A stretch of DNA of 6,617 nt from Desulfobacteraceae bacterium (GTDB taxonomy: Bacteria; Desulfobacterota; DSM-4660; Desulfatiglandales; Desulfatiglandaceae). Numbering within the stretch: position 1 is the stretch's first letter; each line of letters opens with the position of its first letter. The stretch lies in assembly GCA_030589715.1 (NCBI GenBank), contig JAUUVE010000117.1, positions 1 to 6,617 of the forward strand. Direction: 5' to 3'. The notes beneath the pieces are model-generated. The model was not told the DNA's origin. It searched no databases and saw only the letters and a program-made list of their open reading frames with translations. Positions 1-5,270 of the stretch are shown here, one piece after another. The position numbers and the translations under genes were made by a program.

Positions 1-2
1 AT

Positions 3-1034
3 GACGGCTTTGTCATAATCCATACAGCCGCAGTAGCAGGTAAACCCAGAGGTGCCTTTGTAAGCTATGGCAATATTCTCTGTGCAACAACCCAGTTTAG
101 TTATATATTTAGGGTATATAAAGAGGATATTCACCTCAACCTCCTTCCACTCTTCCATGTGGGAGGCCTTTTTTTCGCCATGACCGCATTTCATGCCGGG
201 GCACTGAACGTCAATGTGGATAAGTTTGATGCTGAGCAGGCCGTAGATCTTATTCAGGAAAAAAGGGTTACCATGTTGTTTGAATTTGCCCCAATGCTGG
301 CCTCGATCCTTGACCAACAAGAAAAGAGCGGAAAGGATATTAGCTCTTTAAGGGTAGTGGCAGGCCTTGATAACCCTGAAACCATAGAAAGGTATCAAAG
401 GGAAACAGGTGGAGAGTTTTTCGCGCTTTACGGTCAGACAGAGGTTTCCAGCTTGGTGACTGTTTCACCATACAATGAAAGACCTGGTTCTGCTGGAAGG
501 CCTTTGTTCCTTGCGGATGTACGGATCGTAGATGACTATGATAAAGAGGTAAAAGAAGGGCAGGTAGGTGAGATTGTGGTTAGGGGCCCTATGGTCTTTA
601 AAGGTTACTGGAATCTTCCTAAGGATAATGAATATACCTTCCGTGAAGGCTGGCACCATACAGGAGATCTGGGCCGTTTTGACGAAGACGGCTTTCTCTG
701 GTATGCAGGCCGTAAGGCAGAGAAGGAGCTTATCAAACCAGGAGGGGAAAATGTCTATCCGGCGGAGGTGGAAAAGGTTATCCTTCAACATCCGGCAGTT
801 GAGAGGACCGTTGTTTTTGGCGTGCCTGATCCCAAGTGGAAAGAGGGGATCAAGGCAGTCTGCCAGCTGAAACAAGGACAGAGTCTTGAGCCCCAGGAGC
901 TTATCGATTTTGTTGGGGAACGTATCGCCAGGTTTAAGAAACCTCAATATGTGGAATTTGTCACGGATTTTCCTCTCCTTGGGGATGGCTCTCCTGACAG
1001 GGTCAAGGTTAAGGAGCGGTATGGTCAAAAATAG
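3..1034 (+). CDS. Acyl-CoA synthetase / AMP-forming ligase (ANL superfamily), 5' partial
   Basis: This frame is open from the window edge (first full codon at 3) to TAG at 1032-1034, giving 343 visible residues; the N-terminal 150-200 residues expected for the family lie outside. ANL ligases adenylate a carboxylic acid with ATP and then form a CoA thioester, in the cytoplasm. Seen in order (visible numbering): P-loop-like HTAAVAGKPRGA at 7-18, LPLFHVGG around 48-55, YGQTE at 143-147, HHTGD ending at 222, the hinge AGRKAEKELIKPGGENVYP at about 235-253, and a C-terminal domain ending DRVKVKERYG. The P-loop lacks the usual TSGTTGKPKG serine/threonine/glycine pattern, and the C-terminal segment lacks the standard TGK carrying the catalytic lysine; my alignment puts arginine there. 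It may therefore belong to a variant subfamily or have altered activity. The substrate cannot be read from the sequence. An internal GTG at 159 is not the true start, because homologous coding continues upstream of it. recO follows after 47 nt. Confidence 0.93.
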   Translation, partial: DGFVIIHTAAVAGKPRGAFVSYGNILCATTQFSYIFRVYKEDIHLNLLPLFHVGGLFFAMTAFHAGALNVNVDKFDAEQAVDLIQEKRVTMLFEFAPMLASILDQQEKSGKDISSLRVVAGLDNPETIERYQRETGGEFFALYGQTEVSSLVTVSPYNERPGSAGRPLFLADVRIVDDYDKEVKEGQVGEIVVRGPMVFKGYWNLPKDNEYTFREGWHHTGDLGRFDEDGFLWYAGRKAEKELIKPGGENVYPAEVEKVILQHPAVERTVVFGVPDPKWKEGIKAVCQLKQGQSLEPQELIDFVGERIARFKKPQYVEFVTDFPLLGDGSPDRVKVKERYGQK

Positions 1035-1081
1035 GTATTTCGGAGATCATCTACCGACAACTATCAACGGACGTCATCGGC

Positions 1082-1837
1082 GTGGAGCAGAAGAAATCAG
1101 AGGCAATTATTTTAAGGACAAAAGATTTCGGTGAGTCTGACCGTATCGTTACCTTTTTTTCCTCTCTTTACGGGGTCCTAAGGGGTGTGGCCAAAGGGGC
1201 TCTCAGGAGTTCCAAGCGATTTGTTAACTCCCTTGCTATTTTTTCCCTGGTGGATCTTGAATTTACAGAGAGAAGGAGTAGTGATCTTGTTTGGCTTGAT
1301 TCATGCGAATTAGTTGATGGTTTTCCGGGAATACAAACAGATTACAATCTGTTGTTAAAGGCCAGCTATATGGTCGAGATGACAGAGATCCTTTTTCCAT
1401 TAAACGTGCCAAGTCCTGAAATGTTTAAGCTGTTGAGATTTGCATTGGGTTCTATCTCCAATGGGCGAAATACCGAAGAGACGATGCTTATCTTTCAGGC
1501 ACTGGCAATGAAGATAGGCGGATTTGGCATTAATGTGTCTAAATGCAGTCTTTGTGGTCGACCGTATAAGGGAAAAGGAAGGGCATTATTCCATCCCCCG
1601 AGTGGTTCAATAGTTTGTTTGGCGTGTGAGAAGGAATCGGTTTTAACCCCAGGAATGGAGCCCAATACAGTTCATGTTCTTGAGCAGGTTCAGTCCCCTG
1701 GCCTATCATTATCTAATACCTTAAGATTTAATGAGGATATAATAAGAGAGCTTAAAGGGGTCTTAATGGCACATATTGAACACCGCTTAGGAAGAAAGTT
1801 AAAATCTGCTAAATATCTCCAGCCAGCAAATCGCTAA
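1082..1837 (+). CDS. recO: DNA repair protein RecO
   Basis: RecO helps RecF/RecR load RecA onto SSB-coated single-stranded DNA at gaps and anneals complementary strands; it acts in the cytoplasm. The 251-residue product has normal family length. The N-terminal OB-fold opens with the typical pattern EAIILRTKDFGESDRIVTFF (residues 7-26), followed by YGVLRGVAKGALRSSKRF. The helical C-terminal half contains a zinc-binding site of two CxxC pairs, Cys155/Cys158 and Cys179/Cys182, in CSLCG and CLAC. The C-terminal helix HIEHRLGRKLKSAKYL is also typical. The start is GTG at 1082, the only standard start codon near the conserved N-terminus. The 15 bases before it hold no convincing Shine-Dalgarno, so translation may depend on the upstream ligase gene 47 nt away, with which recO probably shares a transcript. 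Base composition is low in G+C (23 of 60 in 1381-1440 by hand count), like the ABC gene and unlike the tct genes. Confidence 0.95.
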   Translation: MEQKKSEAIILRTKDFGESDRIVTFFSSLYGVLRGVAKGALRSSKRFVNSLAIFSLVDLEFTERRSSDLVWLDSCELVDGFPGIQTDYNLLLKASYMVEMTEILFPLNVPSPEMFKLLRFALGSISNGRNTEETMLIFQALAMKIGGFGINVSKCSLCGRPYKGKGRALFHPPSGSIVCLACEKESVLTPGMEPNTVHVLEQVQSPGLSLSNTLRFNEDIIRELKGVLMAHIEHRLGRKLKSAKYLQPANR

Positions 1838-1904
1838 ATCCGGATCCCCTGAAAATCTATCCTTATTTTTTTCTTGACCAAATCAAGCAGTCGGTATAGG
1901 GTAA

Positions 1905-1952
1905 TTTCAAGTTAAGTGCCTAAAGTTTAAAGTGCCTAAAGTTAAAGGAACA
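1905..1952 (+). repeat. Dispersed repeat copy 1, with two 16-bp tandem units
   Basis: The element starts TTTCAAGTT and ends AAAGGAACA. Its core is two adjacent 16-bp units, AAGTGCCTAAAGTTTA (1914-1929) and AAGTGCCTAAAGTTAA (1930-1945). The same element lies at 6438-6469 in the same orientation with only one unit, so the two copies differ by exactly 16 bp. Unit gain or loss by slippage is the simplest explanation. It lies upstream of the tct cassette, outside any gene. Confidence 0.85.
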
Positions 1953-1986
1953 AAAATGACCATCACATGCTTTGAGCAAGTTTTTA

Positions 1987-2014
1987 TTGGTTTAAAAATG
2001 GGATTTCCTATACT
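1987..2014 (+). promoter_or_regulatory. Candidate sigma-70-type promoter for tctCBA
   Basis: TTGGTT (1987-1992) and TATACT (2009-2014) are separated by 16 nt. The -10 matches the consensus TATAAT at 5 of 6 positions; the -35 matches only at TTG. It lies in the recO-tctC spacer and points at tctC, with transcription expected to begin near 2021. In such AT-rich DNA a chance match is possible, hence the low confidence. Confidence 0.33.
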
Positions 2015-2081
2015 ATTAAATTTGAGGAACTAATATTACAAATGAAAATTTTGTTGAAAAATTTGGAGGATTTTGGGTAAG

Positions 2082-2093
2082 AAAGGAGGTGAT
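2082..2093 (+). promoter_or_regulatory. Orphan perfect Shine-Dalgarno in tctC leader
   Basis: AAAGGAGGTGAT is a 12-nt perfect complement to the conserved 3' end of bacterial 16S rRNA (…ATCACCTCCTTT). No ATG, GTG or TTG follows at the right distance: the triplet 8 nt after AGGAGG is ATA (2098-2100). The site lies 62 nt upstream of the tctC start and is distinct from the tctC ribosome binding site. It may be a ribosome landing or mRNA-stabilising site (compare the STAB-SD of Bacillus thuringiensis cry3A), or the relic of a leader gene that lost its start codon. Confidence 0.55.
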
Positions 2094-2140
2094 TAAGATA
2101 AACAGAAACAGTAGGTCCACAGTTCATTTATTTTTTCATG

Positions 2141-2151
2141 AAAGGAGGAGG
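2141..2151 (+). promoter_or_regulatory. Ribosome binding site of tctC
   Basis: AAAGGAGGAGG sits 4 nt before ATG at 2156 when measured from its last base, or 7 nt from the end of the first GGAGG. It decides the start: the earlier in-frame ATG at 2138 lies before this site and would make it coding, adding six residues ahead of a normal signal peptide. Confidence 0.85.
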
Positions 2152-2155
2152 TATT

Positions 2156-3148
2156 ATGTTTAAGAAGATTGGTAAAAAGACAGAAAAGTTAATCGTATTG
2201 GCTATAGCCATGGTGATGGTCTTGGGATTCGGCCTGACCAGCGTTTCCGCAGCTGAATATCCTAAGCGGCCGATCACCTTGGTATGCCCCTGGGGCGCCG
2301 GCGGCGGCACTGATGCCGTGTCCAGAATCCTGGCCACCCTTCTCAAGAAGGAGCTTGGGGTGCCAGTCAACGTGGTCAATCGTACCGGCGGCGGAGGCGC
2401 TATTGGGCACACGGCCATGGCCACGGCGAAATCAGATGGCTACACCATCGGCATGCCCACGGTTGAGATAACCATGATGCACTGGATGGGCCTGACAAAG
2501 ATTACATACAGGGACATGACCCCGATCTGTATGGTTAACTTTGACCCCTCAGGCATCAATGTCCTGACCGATTCACCCTGGAAGACCTACAAAGACCTGG
2601 AGAACTATGTCCGTGACAACCCGGGCAAGCTTAAGGACTCGGGCACCGGCTATGGCGGCATCTGGCACCTGGCCATGGCAGGCTGGCTCAAGGCAATCGG
2701 ACTCTCGCCCAAAGCGATTAAGTGGATTCCTAGCAAGGGCGCCGCTCCGGCCCTCCAGGACCTCATGGCGGGCGGCATTGAAATGAGCACCTGCTCGCTC
2801 CCTGAGGCAGCCACCCTGATAGAGGCCGGAAGGGTTCGACCCCTGGCCATCATGGCTGACAAGCGCGATCCCAAGTTCCCCGACGTTCCCACCCTCAAGG
2901 AGATGGGTATTAACTGGTCCTGCGGCGCCTGGCGCGGCATTGCTGCTCCCAAAGGCACCTCATCTCAGATCGTGGCCGTTCTGGAGAAGGCCCTCGCGAA
3001 GGTCAACAAGAGCGATGATTTCATCAAATTCATGAACAACCGCGGCTACGGCCTCTACTGGCTGGATTCCAGGTCCTTTGCCAAGGCCCTGACCGAGGCT
3101 GACGACGCCAACGGTAAGATCATGAAGGCGGCCGGGATCATCAAGTAG
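2156..3148 (+). CDS. tctC: TctC/Bug-family periplasmic solute-binding protein of a TTT transporter
   Basis: This is the extracytoplasmic receptor of a tripartite tricarboxylate transporter; such proteins bind a carboxylated ligand in the periplasm and pass it to TctA/TctB. The 330-residue product has family-typical length. It begins with a Sec signal peptide: basic MFKKIGKKTEK, a hydrophobic core at about 12-27, and a likely cleavage site after VSA (residue 32). The mature protein opens EYPKRPITLVCPWGAGGGTD, the characteristic first ligand loop with Asp53, followed by NRTGGGGAIG at 75-84 as the second. Later family features are GYTIGM (95-100), ADKRDPKFPDVPTLKEMG (234-251) and GIAAPKGT (261-268). 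The start at 2156 is chosen for its strong Shine-Dalgarno. tctB follows after 26 nt. The first 20-25 codons are AT-rich (21 of 60 G+C in 2161-2220) while the remainder is G+C-rich (41 of 60 in 2641-2700). The ligand is unknown: Bug proteins bind citrate, other di- and tricarboxylates, aromatic acids and more. Confidence 0.95.
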   Translation: MFKKIGKKTEKLIVLAIAMVMVLGFGLTSVSAAEYPKRPITLVCPWGAGGGTDAVSRILATLLKKELGVPVNVVNRTGGGGAIGHTAMATAKSDGYTIGMPTVEITMMHWMGLTKITYRDMTPICMVNFDPSGINVLTDSPWKTYKDLENYVRDNPGKLKDSGTGYGGIWHLAMAGWLKAIGLSPKAIKWIPSKGAAPALQDLMAGGIEMSTCSLPEAATLIEAGRVRPLAIMADKRDPKFPDVPTLKEMGINWSCGAWRGIAAPKGTSSQIVAVLEKALAKVNKSDDFIKFMNNRGYGLYWLDSRSFAKALTEADDANGKIMKAAGIIK

Positions 3149-3174
3149 ACCAAGCCGGAACCACGGGAAAAGCC

Positions 3175-3633
3175 ATGCGAGTGAGCAACACGGCCATTGG
3201 GCTGGGGCTGATTGTCTTTGCGATTGCGGTGCTATTCTACACCCGGACCTTCCCCACCCTGGAGCGGGGTTATCCTGGTCCCTCGCTCTTCCCCAACGTC
3301 CTGGCCGTGTTGTTTATCATCGCCGGCATCACCCTGGTGGCCCAGGGAGTCCGGGGACGTGAAAGACTCTCAAAGTTCGACACCAGCACGATTACCAGAA
3401 GTGGCCTTATCAACATCCTGCTGGTGTTGGGTGCGGTCGTTTTCTACATCTTCCTCTCTGACTTCCTGGGTTTCCAGATCACCTCGTTTATTCTGCTCTT
3501 TGGCCTTATGAAGTGGCTGCGTGTGTCCACGCGCTGGGGCCTGGTGATGGCCTGCGGCATGACCCTGGCCATCTATTTCCTATTTGCCAAAATTCTACTG
3601 GTGCCGCTACCCTGGGGCCTTTGGGGTTGGTGA
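3175..3633 (+). CDS. tctB: TctB-family small membrane subunit of TTT transporter
   Basis: TctB is the small, poorly conserved integral membrane partner of TctA in tripartite tricarboxylate transporters. The 152-residue product has usual family length. Hydrophobic segments appear at about residues 6-22, 39-57, 77-98, 101-115 and 120-142, so four or five membrane spans. The motif GPSLFPNVLAVLFIIAGITL (35-54) matches the family hallmark in which a GP-x-x-FP segment leads into the second span, and the end, LLVPLPWGLWG, resembles the family's C-terminal LPxG segment. ATG at 3175 is preceded by a weak CGGGAAAAG Shine-Dalgarno; GTG at 3181 is the only near alternative. The gene lies between tctC and tctA, and its TGA at 3631-3633 shares one base with the tctA ATG, implying translational coupling. 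It shares the high G+C of the cassette. Confidence 0.93.
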   Translation: MRVSNTAIGLGLIVFAIAVLFYTRTFPTLERGYPGPSLFPNVLAVLFIIAGITLVAQGVRGRERLSKFDTSTITRSGLINILLVLGAVVFYIFLSDFLGFQITSFILLFGLMKWLRVSTRWGLVMACGMTLAIYFLFAKILLVPLPWGLWGW

Positions 3634-5126
3634 TGATGCTTGAGCATATCTACACAGCCATTTCCCTTATCGCCCAGCCGTATGTTCTTCTCGTCATTGC
3701 CATGTCGGCCTTCTACGGTCTGTTCGTCGGAGCCATACCCGGTCTGACTGCGACCATGGCCACGGCCTTGCTGGTTCCAGTCACCTTTTTTATGGACACG
3801 GTCCCGGCCCTGGCAGCTATCGTGACCATGGAGGCGATGGCTATCTTCGCCGGTGATATCCCCGGCGCCCTGGTCCGCATCCCGGGCACGCCCTCCTCGG
3901 CAGCCTACGTGGGCGAATCCTATGCCCTGACCCAGAAGGGCAGGGCCGGCTTTGTCCTGGGCGTGGATGTGACTGTGGCGGCTATCGGCGGCCTCATCGG
4001 CGCGATCATCCTGATCTTGTTGGCCCCGATGCTGGCCGAAGTGGCCATGAAGTTCACCTCCTTCGAGTATTTCTGGCTGGCCTGCATCGGCCTTAGCTGC
4101 GCTGTTCTGGTGACCAAGGGGTCATTGATCAAGGGCATGGTCTCGCTCTTGATCGGCCTGTTCATGACCACGGTCGGCGTGGACATCACCCTTGGCTTTC
4201 CTCGCTTCACCTTTGGCGTCACCGACTTCTTAAACGGCTTTAACTTCATCCCGGCCATGATCGGGATGTTCGGCGTTTCTGAGGTGATGCGCAACGTCTC
4301 CTCAAGCGATTTGTCGTTCAAAATCGTCTCGGTCAAGACCAAGAAGATTTTCGCCGGAATCGGCCGAACCGTAAGAAAATACAAGCTGAACGTCGCCCGC
4401 TCAGGAATTGTGGGGACTTTCGTCGGCATCCTGCCCGGAGCCGGGGCGGATATTGCAGCCTGGATTGCCTATGCCCTTAGCAAGAAGTTCTCCAAGGAGC
4501 CGGAGAAGTATGGCACCGGGCATATTGAGGGCATCGTGGATGCCGGAACAGCCAACAATGCCGCTCTGGGCGGGGCCTGGGTGCCGGCCCTGGTCTTCGG
4601 CATCCCCGGCGCCTCCCTCACCGCGATTGTCATCGGTGTTCTGTTCATGAAGGGCCTTAGGCCGGGTCCGATGATATTCCAGCAGACCCCGGAGATCCTC
4701 TATGCGGTCTACGTCACCTTCATCCTGGCCAACGTGATCCTGATTCCCTTCGGAGTCATGGCCATCAAGGCCGGCAACCAGATGCTCCGCGTCCCTCGCA
4801 ACATGCTCATGCCAGCCATCCTGATGTTCTGCATTGTCGGCTCCTTTGCCATCAACAACACCGCCTTTGACGTAGGCATCATGCTTGGCACGGGGGTCCT
4901 GGCGTACTTCATGGAGGCCAACGACATCCCGGTCGCCCCGGCCGTTCTTGGCCTGGTCCTGGGCCGGTTGCTTGAGGATAGCTTCATGGTATCCATGATA
5001 AAGAGCGAGTGGGACCTGACCGTCTTCTTCCACCGCCCGGTCCGCGCCATCCTTGGGGGTGTCACCATCATTCTCTGGTCCTCGCCCTTCATTGGCGTCC
5101 TGCGGGCCCGGTGGCGTAGGCAGTAA
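3633..5126 (+). CDS. tctA: TctA-family large permease subunit of TTT transporter
   Basis: TctA is the main transport channel of the tripartite tricarboxylate system: a polytopic inner-membrane protein that moves the carboxylate delivered by TctC, driven by an ion gradient. The 497-residue product has normal length (about 500) and about a dozen hydrophobic stretches. The two duplicated signatures are visible: GAIPGLTATMATALLVPVTF (33-52) with DIPGALVRIPGTPSSAAYVG (75-94) in the first half, and GILPGAGADIAAWIAYALSK (265-284), EKYGTGHIEG (291-300), TANNAALGGAWVPAL (306-320), FGIPGASLTA (322-331) and GLRPGP (341-346) in the second. The segment before ANNA reads IVDAGT, where many homologues have an APE-type sequence. 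The start is ATG at 3633, overlapping the tctB stop by one base; ATG at 3636 is equally possible. The frame is open 40 codons further upstream inside tctB, but that extension is not family-like. The last gene of the cassette, it ends 144 bp from the convergent ABC gene. Confidence 0.95.
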   Translation: MMLEHIYTAISLIAQPYVLLVIAMSAFYGLFVGAIPGLTATMATALLVPVTFFMDTVPALAAIVTMEAMAIFAGDIPGALVRIPGTPSSAAYVGESYALTQKGRAGFVLGVDVTVAAIGGLIGAIILILLAPMLAEVAMKFTSFEYFWLACIGLSCAVLVTKGSLIKGMVSLLIGLFMTTVGVDITLGFPRFTFGVTDFLNGFNFIPAMIGMFGVSEVMRNVSSSDLSFKIVSVKTKKIFAGIGRTVRKYKLNVARSGIVGTFVGILPGAGADIAAWIAYALSKKFSKEPEKYGTGHIEGIVDAGTANNAALGGAWVPALVFGIPGASLTAIVIGVLFMKGLRPGPMIFQQTPEILYAVYVTFILANVILIPFGVMAIKAGNQMLRVPRNMLMPAILMFCIVGSFAINNTAFDVGIMLGTGVLAYFMEANDIPVAPAVLGLVLGRLLEDSFMVSMIKSEWDLTVFFHRPVRAILGGVTIILWSSPFIGVLRARWRRQ

Positions 5127-5151
5127 AGCCTTGCTAGTGGTATTTACCCCG

Positions 5152-5203
5152 CCAAGGGCATTTCGGGGAGGTTACCTCTTCTGCCAAAGGCGATAGCCCT
5201 TGG
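5152..5203. terminator. Inverted repeat between convergent genes, possible terminator
   Basis: CCAAGGGC (5152-5159) pairs perfectly with GCCCTTGG (5196-5203) across a 36-nt loop. Inside the loop GAGGT/ACCTC (5168-5172, 5174-5178) forms a second small palindrome. The position, 25 nt after the tctA stop and in the convergent gap, suits a terminator. No T-run follows on either strand, so it is not a canonical intrinsic terminator; it may only slow polymerase or protect a 3' end. Confidence 0.3.
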
Positions 5204-5219
5204 ACTGTTGAACTGGGCA

Positions 5220-5248
5220 ACCTTGCCATCAGATTGTAAATGCAAGGT
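5220..5248. repeat. Short inverted repeat downstream of the ABC ATPase gene
   Basis: ACCTTGC (5220-5226) and GCAAGGT (5242-5248) form a 7-bp perfect stem with a 15-nt loop, 22 nt past the stop codon of the minus-strand ABC gene. No U-tract follows in that direction. It may be part of the 3' end of that transcript, or chance. Confidence 0.3.
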
Positions 5249-5270
5249 CTCTAATTCCAATACGAGTATT

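Larger units (their letters stand above)
1838..2155. other. Intergenic region recO-tctC (repeat, promoter candidate, leader)
   Basis: This 318-bp AT-rich stretch holds no convincing protein gene. In order it contains: ATCCGGAT directly after the recO stop and a T-rich run near 1861-1875 without a proper hairpin; a tandem repeat at 1905-1952 that recurs at 6438-6469; a sigma-70-like promoter candidate at 1987-2014; a 12-codon micro-ORF at 2042-2080 (ATG to TAA); a perfect but orphan Shine-Dalgarno at 2082-2093; and the real tctC ribosome binding site at 2141-2151. If the promoter call is right, tctC has a leader of about 135 nt, room for post-transcriptional control. No known riboswitch was recognised. 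Confidence 0.6.

Noticed and set aside
465..1028. 187-codon minus-strand open frame across the ligase gene
   Set aside because: It lies antisense to a gene with clear ANL motifs, and its translation shows no recognisable domain.
1841..1875. Terminator after recO (GGAT…ATCC followed by a T-rich run)
   Set aside because: The stem is only 4 bp with a long loop; too weak to call.
1874..1900. Promoter TTGACC-N15-TATAGG
   Set aside because: The spacer is short and the -10 is poor; the 1987-2014 candidate is better, though a weak role cannot be excluded.
2138..2155. Earlier in-frame ATG as tctC start
   Set aside because: The AAAGGAGGAGG site lies between it and ATG 2156, so 2156 is the better start and gives a normal signal peptide.
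3513..3632. Upstream extension of tctA into tctB
   Set aside because: The extra 40 residues are an alternative frame of tctB without membrane-protein character; ATG 3633 coupled to the tctB stop fits the family length.
4401..5033. 210-codon minus-strand open frame inside tctA
   Set aside because: Its Asp/Gly/His/Glu-rich translation is what an antisense frame of a G+C-rich membrane-protein gene gives; no domain and no ribosome site was seen. The 3920-4429 and 4709-5092 minus frames are rejected for the same reason.
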